A model generated the notes under the pieces. It had not been told where the DNA came from and ran no database searches. It saw only the letters and a program-made list of their open reading frames with translations. Below are positions 22,701 through 31,486 of a stretch of 64,000 nt of DNA, piece by piece. The translations under genes were made by a program, and so were the position numbers. Source of the DNA: Brachycybe producta (taxonomy: Eukaryota; Arthropoda; Diplopoda; Playtdesmida; Andrognathidae); the NCBI GenBank assembly GCA_036925085.1, contig JAUPFP010000026.1, positions 3,193,058-3,257,057 on the forward strand. The letters run 5' to 3'. How positions within the stretch are numbered: position 1 is the stretch's first letter; the number at the start of each line of letters is the position of its first letter.

Positions 22701-25700
22701 AGGGGAGGAAAAACACTTTTCCCGGTAACTTAACCTAACTGATCCGAACCTAACCTAACCCAAACGTATTCTAACTTACTTTCAAAGAGAATAAGTGTTT
22801 TCCCTTCTCCTTACCAACTTTCTTTCCTTTCTTGCTAACACCATTTCTATATTATATATATATAGTGCATTTCAGATATATAGACGCACCCCAAAAGTGG
22901 GTTATATCTCAAGTGAAACTTGATGGATTCGCCTGAAATTTTCACCAGAAACACAGTTCATCTTTTATTACAAACTTTCTGCTAAACAGAATTTTTTTTC
23001 TTAAAAAGGTAAAAATTAGAAAAATTAAAAACTGGAAAATGGCCGTTTCATAATTATAGACGCACTAATGAACTTTTCACTTTAATTAATTATTGTGACA
23101 AAATAACATTCGGAACACAACAGTAACATTAAAATTTATAAAGTATATGACTGTCCTGATGTTTTAGACCTTAAAACATTGTTTTCTACATACTTTAAAC
23201 TAGATTTATGAACACATTTACAGAAATTCTGTCCCGAAGCAGCTAAAATGGCACTTTTCAGCTTTGATATTGCAGTAAAATCATGGCAATCTGCTTAATA
23301 ATCACGTAGGATGATGTCCCAAAAGTTTTCTACAAGATTTAAGTCCGGGGGACACGCCGGCCATTCGAGAGTGGTGATATTTTGGTTCCATAACTATTCC
23401 CTCATTAGGTTATTTGAGGAAACTGGGGCATTTTCTTGCTGGAATACTAAGCTATTGCTATGGAATCGATGTTTTATAAAAGTACATACTCTCGTAACAA
23501 TGTCTGATAATCGCTGATATTTCTTTTGGATGAAATAAAGGCTGAGCCTGCTTTTCAAAAACTAAGCTGCTCGTACCAAAGGCACTAAATCTTCCCCATA
23601 TTATTAGGCCAAAATTTTGTTTAGAAAAATATTGTGGTTTTTTCCTCACATCCTTCTAATATGAAGAAAATAATAAAAACCATCAGAATCATCTTGGATG
23701 AATTTTTTCCAATGATGGTGGGAGCCTGACAATATGCAAAGTGTTTAGCACCTTTGGAATGAGGAGCTTTGCCTTTATTTCAACCAAAAGAAATATCAGC
23801 GATTATCAGACATTGTTATTAGAGTATGTACTGCCATAAAACATTGATTCCATAGCATTAGCTTAGTGTTCCAGCAAGAAAATGCCCCAATTTCCTCCAA
23901 TAACCTAATGAAGGAATGGTTATGGAACCAAAATATCACCACTCTCGAATGGCCAGCGTATCTCCCAGACTTAAATCTTGTAGAAAACTTTTGGGACATC
24001 ATTCTACGTGATTATTAAGCAGATTGCCATGATTATACTGCAATATCAAAGCTGAACCGCTTTTTTTTCTCAAGGTCAAGATTACGTTGCGCTCTTCCCA
24101 TCCAAGAATCCCATAATATTAAATTGGAGAGGGGGAAAAGGTTGGAAAATGTAGGGGAGGGTGGGGAGAGAGAAACGTGGAATGAAAAAAGGGGGAGGGG
24201 GAAACAGAATTTGAAATGAAAGAAGTAAAAAAAGGAACGAACAACGTGCATATGCACACCAGAGAAAATGAAAAGCTCATTTTCTCTTCAAATATATAAA
24301 GGGGAGGTGAGAATAGTAGCAAAATTAAACTAGAATTTATCACGGGCAACTATGCCCAGCATTAGAATTTCTTTTGCTCAGCCCTTTTATGAACGTCATC
24401 AATTTCTGCTTGGTCTGACGTCATAAAAGGGCGGAGGAAAATAAATTCTAATGCTGGGCACAATTGCCTGTGAATTTTGCTCCCGTCATTTATGACGGGG
24501 TTACCCTACTAGTGCATTAATAAAAGGACTACCACCGGACTTTATTTTATAAATATAGAGAAACATGCCGGGAACTGTTTTATTTTTATTGTATAATTTA
24601 AATGATTAAATAAATGTGAATTTGTTTTTTTTTAAAAAACATTTTATTTATTTAAAAAAATCATTTTATTTATTTAAATCAATGTGATTTAAATCACTGC
24701 CATCCTGGAATTTATATAAATTTAAATGAACAGCTTTTTTTTTCTCAAGGTCAACATTATGTTGCACTCTCCCCATCCAAGAACCCCATGATATTAAATT
24801 GGAGAGGGAAAAGGTTGGAAAGTGTAGAGAGGGGGGAGATAGAGGTAAACGTGGAGGGGGAAAAAAGGGGGAGGGGGAAACTGAAATTGAAATGAAAGGA
24901 GTAAAAAAAGGAACAAACGACATGCATGCACACACCAGAGAAAATGAAAATCTCATTTTCTCTTTCAAATATAAAAAAGGGGAGGGATAATAGTAGCAAA
25001 ATTAAACTAAAATTTATCGCAGGCGATTGTGCCCAGCATTAGAATTTCTTTTTCTCCGCCCTTTTATGAACGTCTTCAATTTCTAATTGGTTTGTTACTG
25101 GATCTGATGTCAGATGCCCCATCCTTTTTATTTCTAATTGGTAGATATTTGGTCTGACGCTCATAAAAGGGCGGAGGAAAAGAAATTCTAATGCTGGGCA
25201 CAATTGAGTGTGAATTTGGCTCCCGTCATTTATGACGGGTTACCCCACTAGTTGTCCCACTAGTTGTTTAAAATAGGGGAGAGACTGACTGCTGGATACT
25301 CAGATGAGATTGCTGCTGCTGCGGCTGCAGATTGCTCTGCGCTGCTCAGATTTCTACCACATATTAATTATATCTTCAAAGTAACCTTTTTATGAAGTTG
25401 GAAAAGTCAAGGTTGAGGAGAATTGATATTGAAAAAAAAATATCAGCTTGAAATTATTTTGAATCTAATTTCTAAATCGTATTACTCGTTTAATTTCTGA
25501 AATACACGAAAATCTGAAGTCTGTAAAATAAGGATACACCTTTAGTAATTATAAATTAACTAGAATAAAGCCCGGGCAAAGTGCGGAAATCTAACAATAT
25601 ATAAACCAAGGTAATTGATAATTAAGTCTAAAACCTTGAATTTATTTTCGCTACCACGCATATGACGTATTCAGCCTATCACAGTGTTAGCTATAATGTT

Positions 25701-26254
25701 ATGGCCGGATCAACCAAATTATTTATTAGATTAATTATAAATTAATTAATTCCTTAAATAATTTCTATAATAATAATAATTCCTAAGATAATTTTATACA
25801 GGTAAAGCAACTTTAATGTTAGGAAAATTGTCAACCATAGTCCAGCCACTTGTTGTCGTTTTTGACCACGTATCGTAGTTGAACTTGATCACTCGAACGT
25901 TGCTTGTGTGTAAACGCCCATGTATGCCATGTAAGTCGTGGGATTTTTTTTATAAAAATGTTGAGAAAGAATTGAGAAGTCCAGTAATGTAATTTATAAT
26001 TCGTTTTTCTTCAGTTTCTTAAAGTGGAAACTTAGCTAGGTAGTTTAAAAAAAAGTACCGGGTACTATTAGGTGGTGTTGGGACCCAATTATAATTCCCT
26101 GCTAATTAATTTAGGAGGCACCAGACTTGGGTTCGTGACCTATTTCAAATATTGAACGTGTTTTAAAAGACTTTTTGTTTTCTTTACTAGGGACGTGTTT
26201 ACGGCATGGGTAGCTTCTCGACAGACAGCCAACAGTTTTCCTTCAGTCAAATGA
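10661..26254 (+). CDS. Tox: TOX-family HMG-box transcription factor (nine exons, 5' end missing)
   Basis: Joined exons: 10661-10729, 13118-13234, 17172-17353, 17566-17821, 19408-19538, 19818-20034, 20693-20962, 21988-22352 and 26191-26254 (1671 nt, 556 residues plus stop). Every intron is GT-AG and every phase matches. Residues 24-45 match the conserved TOX N-terminal block ([10 protein letters not shown]). Residues about 150-165 match the SQLSxQL block. A lysine-rich nuclear signal ([12 protein letters not shown], about 234-245) precedes a single HMG box (about 248-318) that is near-identical to vertebrate TOX proteins. The C-terminus has the Cys-rich tail of TOX2/TOX4 ([21 protein letters not shown]). 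TOX proteins are nuclear HMG-box DNA-binding regulators; the specific role here is unknown. No initiating exon was recognised, so the start probably lies upstream. Introns are loaded with DNA transposons, while the coding frame is intact. Confidence 0.94.
10785..10940. mobile_element. Fragment of the 29.5-kb hAT-like MITE
   Basis: It is an inverted copy of the right part of 29475-29740 (CTCATGGTGTCTCAC, CTCCTGTACAAGGCTAAACA). It lies in a TOX intron. Confidence 0.65.
11029..11388. mobile_element. CTATCG inverted-repeat MITE, complete copy
   Basis: The left end TAAAGCCTCGTTTTCACG is mirrored at the right end by CGTGAAAACGAGACTTTA. The interior is made of CTATCG/TGTCATGACA palindromes. It is in a TOX intron. 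Confidence 0.75.
11634..11850. mobile_element. Foldback hAT-like MITE
   Basis: The termini CAGGGCCCTGTTTCTC and (reverse complement) CAGGGCACTGTTACTT continue inward as matching arms (AATACAAGTCTT; GAATTCTACAGAGCCCTG). No clear TSD was seen. Confidence 0.65.
12017..13042. mobile_element. Tigger/pogo-like element
   Basis: The termini CAGTAGAGTTCCGATTAATC and (reverse complement) CAGCAGAGTCCCCGATTATT are flanked by TA (12015-12016, 13043-13044). This fits the pogo/Tigger group of Tc1/mariner. It is non-autonomous, and most of the interior is a later piggyBac-like insertion. Confidence 0.75.
12198..12955. mobile_element. piggyBac-like MITE with long inverted arms
   Basis: TTAA borders both ends, with inverted termini GAGGCTACATCGC and (reverse complement) GAGGCTACATCAC. 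The long arms contain TACTTCGAAAAAT and GAGCCCATAGACCCAATGTT. The TTAA target is diagnostic of piggyBac-type insertion. Related copies lie near 21.4, 27.3, 41.1 and 44.2 kb. Confidence 0.75.
13118..13234 (+). CDS. Tox: TOX coding exon with conserved acidic/PP block
   Basis: This exon has 117 nt (39 codons, phase 0/0), acceptor tttgcag and donor gtattt. It encodes [20 protein letters not shown], which matches the FHTPS-GDEEF-IPP block near the N-terminus of vertebrate TOX proteins. This block places the gene in the TOX family independently of the HMG box. Confidence 0.92.
15422..16045. mobile_element. Foldback hAT-like element, copy 2, with TTAGG-type core
   Basis: Same family as 496-1135. 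The TSD is GAGTAGAG (15414-15421) versus GAGTAGAC (16046-16053), 7 of 8 identical. The arms are 32-bp CGCCAAACTGAATAA / GCGCCAAATGGAA units. The telomere-like core is shorter (15605-15664), but the unique stretch AATCTGCACAGTCTGACGTC is shared. The arm sequence inverts at about 15955 to give a terminal hairpin. Confidence 0.8.
16081..16450. mobile_element. GAATCC-family hAT-like MITE, truncated
   Basis: It begins TAGAGGTGGGACGAATCC and includes GATATTGGTGATCCGGGTTC. The right terminus is missing. Confidence 0.65.
16480..16680. repeat. Dispersed repeat holding the empty site for the 5071 element
   Basis: It matches 4985-5070 plus 5805-5870 joined without the hAT insertion (GCATCAATCAGTTCTAGC then TATTTCTTCAATAAGCATTG). 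A third, inverted piece is at 48725-48780. Confidence 0.7.
17172..17353 (+). CDS. Tox: TOX coding exon with His/Gln run
   Basis: This exon has 182 nt and ends in a split Gly codon (GG|A). The acceptor is attctag and the donor gttagt. It encodes a low-complexity, Gln-rich linker with HHH followed by about seven Gln. An AG at 17204-17205 would be out of frame, which supports the chosen acceptor. Confidence 0.85.
17566..17821 (+). CDS. Tox: TOX coding exon with SQSQLSSQL motif
   Basis: This exon has 256 nt (1 + 255). The acceptor is ttatcag and the donor gtatgt. It contains [15 protein letters not shown], which corresponds to the LTTINQSQLSAQLGL block of vertebrate TOX. A Ser/Asp-rich stretch ([10 protein letters not shown]) follows. 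Reading continues open for about 300 nt past the donor, but that part shows no TOX similarity. Confidence 0.92.
17995..19222. mobile_element. Nested foldback elements in a TOX intron
   Basis: Arms at 18303-18430 and 18645-18780 are inverted copies (ATCATGGCGATATGGTGAGA; CTAGTGCCACTACTAGCCATG shortened). A second unit (18791-18876, AACCCAAAGCAG...CTGCTTTGGGTT) and a partial third repeat of the arm (18960-19222) follow. They are rich in CAGCTGCTGGT-like words. The outer limits are approximate. Confidence 0.6.
19408..19538 (+). CDS. Tox: TOX coding exon with nuclear localisation signal
   Basis: This exon has 131 nt, acceptor ttttcag and a donor after AA (gtaatt) that splits the Lys codon. It encodes the basic stretch [18 protein letters not shown], which leads straight into the HMG box, as in vertebrate TOX (PKKKKKKDPNEPQK). 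Confidence 0.95.
19818..20034 (+). CDS. Tox: TOX HMG-box exon
   Basis: This exon has 217 nt (1 + 216), acceptor cttttag and donor gtattg. It encodes most of the HMG box: [19 protein letters not shown], then [15 protein letters not shown], then [15 protein letters not shown]. This is near-identical to vertebrate TOX/TOX3, including the YRASLVSK end. The L-shaped three-helix fold of this family bends DNA. The 279-bp intron before it is the shortest but one in the gene. Confidence 0.97.
20192..20562. mobile_element. GAATCC-family hAT-like MITE
   Basis: It begins TAGAGGTGGGACGATTCC and ends CCCATCCCTA. The core GATATTGGTGATCCGGG is present. It lies in the TOX intron after the HMG-box exon. Confidence 0.65.
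20693..20962 (+). CDS. Tox: TOX coding exon, Ser-rich linker
   Basis: This exon has 270 nt (90 codons, phase 0/0), acceptor ttccaaag and donor gtaaga. It starts [10 protein letters not shown]. It encodes a Ser/Thr/Pro-rich region after the HMG box (for example [20 protein letters not shown]), which is typical of the variable activation region of TOX proteins. Confidence 0.9.
21422..21798. mobile_element. piggyBac-like MITE, left-truncated
   Basis: The right arm is related to 12198-12955 and ends GTTAGCCTCTTAA (TTAA 21795-21798). The left TTAA end is absent. Confidence 0.65.
21988..22352 (+). CDS. Tox: TOX coding exon with C-terminal Cys motif
   Basis: This exon has 365 nt, acceptor tttatag and a donor after AG (gtgggt at 22353) that splits an Arg codon. 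A Gln-rich linker is followed by [12 protein letters not shown] and [15 protein letters not shown], the TOX2/TOX4-type tail. A second strong donor (GTGAGT at 22339) lies 14 nt upstream and would switch the last exon to another frame. Confidence 0.93.
22870..24060. pseudogene. Tc1-like transposase remnants in inverted arrangement
   Basis: The plus strand at 23870-24015 reads [16 protein letters not shown], then [12 protein letters not shown], then [13 protein letters not shown]. This is the C-terminal catalytic block of Tc1 transposases (QDNAPxH, WPAxSPDLNPIENxW). The minus strand at 23311-23517 carries a near-identical second copy. N-terminal and central regions are missing and the catalytic Asp of QDNAP is Glu, so it is inactive. 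Its left end begins AGACGCACCCCAAAAGT. Confidence 0.7.
24055..24512 (+). mobile_element. Helitron-like element, 3' portion
   Basis: A purine-rich tract and GCCCAGCATTAGAATTTC are followed by hairpin 24482-24499 (CCCGTCATTTATGACGGG) and end CTAG at 24512. Confidence 0.6.
24725..25251 (+). mobile_element. Helitron-like element, 3' portion
   Basis: Same organisation as 24055-24512. The hairpin is at 25222-25239 and the end CTAG at 25251. A CTAG-like duplicate (CCCACTAGTTG) follows. Confidence 0.6.
26191..26254 (+). CDS. Tox: TOX terminal coding exon
   Basis: The acceptor is tttactag. Joined to the AG of the previous exon, it reads [16 protein letters not shown] and ends at TGA 26252-26254. Vertebrate TOX4 has RDVFLAWVASRNSNT here, so the frame is secure. 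No convincing polyadenylation signal could be assigned; the T-rich sequence to about 31 kb may include the 3' untranslated region. Confidence 0.92.
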
Positions 26255-26345
26255 ACGATTACCGTTCTTCCGTGTACACTGCACTATGGTAGTTATGTAA
26301 TGGTACAGTGTTTCGAGGAACCAAACGTACAAACTGTGCCTCTCT

Positions 26346-26372
26346 CTCTGTATATATATATATATATATATC
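26346..26372. repeat. (TA)n microsatellite
   Basis: A short TA run just downstream of the TOX stop codon. Confidence 0.9.
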
Positions 26373-26492
26373 TCTCTCTTTCTTTTAAGATTAATAATTG
26401 TTCTTTGTTTTTACTTTCTATACATCGCACCTCAGCTGGAAGCGTGGCACAACTAAAAAAAAAAACACTTTTGGGGGAAATGAGTTTAAATT

Positions 26493-26933
26493 AGAGTTGG
26501 GACGAATCCAAAGTTTTCTCGAAACCGAACCCGAATCCTAAAAGGTTCTCGAATCTCTCGAATTTCTAATATTATTCATTAAGAAGATACAAATAAATGA
26601 AATAATATTAAATATTAAATTATTAAAAATAAAAAAAAAACAGTGTGGCACTCAGGGTCAGGCCACAAGGTGGTATTGGTGATCTGGGTCCGACCACCGA
26701 AATTGCAACAATCGCCGGTTTTTGTCAGTGAACGCTTCTATTGGACATCAATGGAGTTAAAACCAGTTTTACCAAAGTTTTTAACAGTTTTTTTTTAGGT
26801 TAGGATTCGAAAGACGAAAAAAGCGCTAAGATTCGAGTTTTTGAATCTCAAATATTTTCAAGATTCGAAAGGCCCAGTTTTCGAATCTCGAATATTTTTT
26901 CAAAATTGGAGGATTCGAATGGCCCATTCCTAG
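26493..26933. mobile_element. GAATCC-family hAT-like MITE
   Basis: It begins TAGAGTTGGGACGAATCC and ends CCCATTCCTA. The flanks GTTTAAAT/GTTTAGAG give a 6/8 imperfect TSD. It is 240 bp past the TOX stop, so it may lie in the 3' untranslated region. Confidence 0.65.
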
Positions 26934-27307
26934 TTTAGAGTTAAGAGAAGATTTATGGCTTACTTTGCTGAGCTTTTTTCAAGTGCAAAAAACGTTTTAA
27001 CTATTCACAATATCAGTTTATTTGGCTCTCCTACAATAGATTCAGATAGAAAAATTACAACTTTAATCTCATTTTCCCCCAAAAAAAGTGTTTTTTTAGT
27101 TGTGCCACTCTTCTCGGCCGAGGTGCGACATGTATGGTTGGTTATTCATGATCTCCCTGCAACTGTGAATTGTGATTACAACTAATGTAAATCTTAAATG
27201 TCGAAGGCAACTAAATTTCATCGAGCTTCTAATTACTTGTTACCCTGTCTTCTTTTTCCATAATGTAGACATGTTTCTTTTTGCCGTTGTTATTGTTACA
27301 GTTTCAT

Positions 27308-27875
27308 AAGCTAGAAATGGAGTGATAGAACGACAAAAAAATTGCTAAGTGCGGTTCTATTTTTAAAAACTGTTTCAAAATCGCGAATTTCTAACTCTTA
27401 TGTTTAAACTCCATTGAGTGCACCCTCGCAAACAGAAAACTATCCGTTAAAATGCTCGTAAAAATACGTAAAGATGAGGTTTAATTGTGTGTGTTTTTTT
27501 AAAATTATCTTTACGTATTTTACGAGCATTTTAACGGATGGTTTTCTGTTTACAAGCGTGTACTCAATGGAGTTTAAACATAAGAGTTAGAAATTCGCGA
27601 TTTTGAAATAGTTTTTAAAAATAGAATTGCACTTACCAATTTTTTGTCATTCTATCACTCGATCAGCATATATTTAAGGTGCACACAATGCACTTTGAAA
27701 ACTTAATATTGGACAACTTTAAATATGAAAAATAAACATATTGCAGCCGCGACTGTGTGTATTTTAAAAAATTAACATTTTTTCTTTAACATTGGGTTTA
27801 TGGGCTCAATAGAAAAACGATGCTAGCGCTATTTGCGGAGATTTTTCGAAGTAATTTTGCTATGTAGCCTCTTAA
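27308..27875. mobile_element. piggyBac-like MITE, left-truncated
   Basis: It has inverted internal arms (AATCGCGAATTTCTAACTCTTATG in both orientations, allowing gaps) and the right end TATGTAGCCTCTTAA. No left TTAA terminus. Confidence 0.65.
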
Positions 27876-29466
27876 AAGTTTGTTTAAAAGTTGTCATCTT
27901 TTAATTAGATCTGTTGTTTTTGCCATGTTTACTAATGGTCGCCACACTATTATGTGAGCGTTGATCATTTTTCGCACCTTTCTTAACTCTACGATTCGCC
28001 CGTCAGTTAAACGATAACGTTTGGAGTATGTCCGATTGCTCTTTAATGGAGCAAGTGTCATTATTGCTGACATAGACAAAAATTGTATTTGATAAATGCA
28101 TCTCATTTTTATTTATGCCAACGTGTCTGAACACGCCTTTGATGTTTTAATGCAAGGAGGTCATGAATGCCTAATCTTGTAATTCGTGACATTTTTAAAC
28201 TTATTGAAACGTACATTTTCGTTCCTGAATAATATTTCAAGAGTGATTTTTCGTTCTCTATGGAATTTGATAATATTTAGATTTAATGATCCTATGGAGA
28301 GTTTCTTCTCGTATTAGGATTTTTTCTTATCATATTTGGAAAAGTACCTTCTTCTTTCTCGTGTGAAAGGCACTAAGAAGAAATTTTTTCCAGTTCCCAT
28401 CGAAAAATGGCAAGTCGTCATCCATGTTGAGTTTGCCATGTTTGTACTTCCAAAGGAATTATCATGATCATTGATCACATACCTTTCGTATGCACTATTT
28501 TTTCACGATGCTGCTGTTAATGACAATACCACCAGTTCGAGAAAGCACGAATTAATATTTTTGCGTCATATTGTTAATGTGTGCACTGTAAGAGCAGTTC
28601 ACAGGTTGTTTGAATTTGTTTATCATAGTTTTTTTTTTCATGCATGGTTTTTTTTTTAAAGGGTGTAAATTTATTGCTTCCAACTTGTTGATTTTTTGGC
28701 TACCCGTTTGTTCTGTAATTAGTGTCATATCTGTGGTATTTGGGGGTAATGTACAATAATTTTTTTTTGATATGTTGTGAAATGGAAGGTTTTTTAATAT
28801 ACCATATTCGAGTCAGTGCAGTTGAACATCCTTTCAGCAATGAGGTTGTTGTCATGCTTTATGGGCATGCCATAGTTATCAAACTATGGGTGCAATTTGA
28901 TACTTTGGTGTTACCCTGGAGTTTTCAGGTAATACGAGCAACATTATATAAATAGGAAGTGTTTCGCAACAATTAACAATTTCCGATATAACCGACACTG
29001 TGGTCTAATATGAGGCACACGGAATGTGCCCCAATACTGGCTCAAGTAGCCTTGAGCTAGTGCATGGAGAGCTAGTGCTTGCAGACTACTTGACTACTTA
29101 TCTAGTGGTCCACCATTGGAAAAAGTTTGAGAAACACGAGTCTAGCAACTAGTAGACTTATGTTGCAAAAAAAAAATACCATGACCGTTTACAACAATAT
29201 TTCTACTGACACAATTTTATCAACATGCAATTGTTTATTACAGGTACCGCTCAAAACTTTAGCTGTTGGTTTAGAGACATGATTATTTATTTTTTAAAGA
29301 AGAAAAGTGTTTCAATTTGCCAGTTTTGAAATGACTATACATGTACATGTATGTACTATAAGTTACATGTCTAGTCGGCCTCCTACTAGCGGTGTATTTG
29401 GCAAATAATGAGTACCAGTACAACTGGCAAAGAAGAAGAAAAGCTTTTATTGCTCTTTGATCACCA
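27876..29466. other. Downstream of TOX, no gene seen
   Basis: T-rich single-copy-looking sequence without convincing coding frames. It could be distal 3' untranslated sequence of TOX, but no poly(A) signal could be tied to it. Confidence 0.4.
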
Positions 29467-29474
29467 ATGTGAGT

Positions 29475-29740
29475 CAGTGGCGGCGCTAGGGAGGGGGGTA
29501 CACACACAGTTCTCATGCATACTTGTAAAATTGTTGTTTAATAATTTTTGTATTTAATATATTTTATGCTATAATAGAATGTAAATTTAGGGCCTACATT
29601 TACCCATTTATCCGAATTACTAAGGATTCTGCTTGGCCTGGTACAGGAGGACTTGGAGGAGGTCGGTGGAGGAAGTCGATCGGAAGGTGTGACACCATGA
29701 GTAACCGCACTGGGTGACACCAAACCTGTTGATGCCACTG
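29475..29740. mobile_element. hAT-like MITE with 8-bp TSD
   Basis: The ends CAGTGGCGGCGC and GATGCCACTG are flanked by ATGTGAGT (29467-29474) and ATGCGAGT (29741-29748), 7 of 8 identical. A fragment of the same family is at 10785-10940. Confidence 0.7.
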
Positions 29741-29748
29741 ATGCGAGT

Positions 29749-31061
29749 AGCCAACAAGTGACTCAGAATACAAATCAATACAATTGTACATTTTAAATGA
29801 GAAAATTACAATAGAAATGGTGATGGGGTAAAAAAAGGTTGTGCCTATCGTAAAAAAAAAACAATCATGAGGGAGATAACAGATAAACACAGCTCACTAG
29901 ATAAAGCAGCTTCTGGTTTAAGCTTGAAGATAGGACTATGCTATGATGGTGATTTCGAACTACAAGAACTAATGGTTTTGGCAGTTTAAACCTGATATGG
30001 AAGTTTTCAAAGAGTCTGAGAATGGTGTACCCGGAGCCCCTTCCATAAGAGCTAGAATTTCCATCTTGTCGGGTTCATATTTTTTCCAGGAAAGGGGTGG
30101 GATTGTGTTTTCGTAATGCTCCACCTTTTCATTGTGCATTCGTGGTTGGTCTGCATTGTGTTCTGTTCGAAATGTTGGGTCCACCATGTACCCTTATGTC
30201 TGCTCCCTGGTTGCTGCCATCAAGTGCTTGGCCATGCACCTCTTCATCAAAATCTGGAATCTGTCAGCACAAAGAGCTGATGCGTTTGGAGATGCTGATG
30301 CTGTTATGTAGCATGTTGCAAAGGAGGTAGACATTGTCTCATTTGCCTATTACATGTGCAATGGTTTTTGTCACCTCTTTTACGTGTAAAGTCAACTGTT
30401 TAGAAAAAAATTGCCAAATACACTGCTCAGGTGAGAGGCAGGCTTGAATGTTATGTATTTCAATATCCATTTTTAAGTGTTTGTTAATGTTTTAAGTTTG
30501 CTGCATTTGTTTATATTCAATGTTTCTCAATATTCTGCTCGGAAGAATACAATGTTTAATTAAAAGCTCATTTTAAGCTTGATTAAATGTAATATTTGTT
30601 ACTGTGAAGTCTTCATTGTAACATGAATTTAGAATTTTGCCATGTTAGTGATTTTTTTTTACTTTCAACTTACGGAACGTTTTTTTTTACATCCAAGTTA
30701 CATGTTTATACTGTATTTTGTTTGTTTATAATGGAAAAAAAAGTCTACCAAAAATATGGTATTCTGCACTTTAATTTTTCTGTAAAGGGCAATTAAACTT
30801 TAAATATTATGAGGTTTTATTTTTTGCACATTAACCTGTATGTTTACTTCAATGATAACTAGTATGTCATTTTTTGGGCATTTTTATGTATTAGTATCTT
30901 TGTTTAAATTTATTTAGTAAAAAAACAGGTTGCTATAAATGTTTCATATAAGGTAATATTGGCAGCATTAATTTTTTTTTGTTCAATGATTAGTTTTAGT
31001 ATTTCAATGTTGTTTAGAGCCTACAGTGAAAAAAAACTTACAAAAATCTTCGCAAATAAGG
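29749..31061. other. No gene supported
   Basis: The minus-strand frame at 29969-30187 is open for 72 codons but overlaps a plus frame and matches no family I know. The remainder is AT-rich. Confidence 0.4.
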
Positions 31062-31069
31062 CGCTTCTG

Positions 31070-31348
31070 CAGGGCCGTCATTTCAGTTTTTTCCAGGGGG
31101 GGTTGGGGCAAAACTTGACCGACTTGCTAATTTTTGTATATGTGCAGGCCAGTGCTGCAAGATGTGTGCGTATTGCCACTTAATATAAATTAGGTTTTGA
31201 TGGATTTATTTATATTTGCAAGAAATTTGAAAAAAATATGCACAAACTCTAGTTATAACATATGTGTATACTGATTGTATTAACACAATTGTTTTTCGGG
31301 GGGGGGCAGATTCCCCCCCCCCCTTGCACCCTCCAAATGACGTCCCTG
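31070..31348. mobile_element. hAT-like MITE with exact 8-bp TSD
   Basis: The ends CAGGGCCGTCATTTC and (reverse complement) CAGGGACGTCATTTG are flanked by CGCTTCTG on both sides (31062-31069, 31349-31356). Long G and C runs lie inside. Confidence 0.8.
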
Positions 31349-31486
31349 CGCTTCTGTAGCTGTGACGTCCTGTCATACCGCTAGTTTATTGATAACTTTC
31401 GTAAGTACTAAATTACATTGCAACACTTCTCGGCCTTAATTTTAAGATTAAAAAAAAGCTTTTATGAATTTAACTTTGACTTTAGT

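Larger units (their letters stand above)
22546..25362. mobile_element. Composite inverted-repeat element with nested insertions
   Basis: Left end ATGTGGTAGAAATCTTTGCAGC and right end (reverse complement) ATGTGGTAGAAATCTGAGCAGC form matching termini. These continue as CAGCAATCTCxTCxGA blocks. A CCTAACC-type tract (22727-22765), a Tc1 remnant (22870-24060) and two Helitron-like ends (24512, 25251) sit inside. It lies in the last TOX intron. Confidence 0.6.

Noticed and set aside
29969-30330. Open frames on both strands (72 and 77 codons)
   Set aside because: No known domain, no splice context and mutual overlap. Not enough to support a gene.
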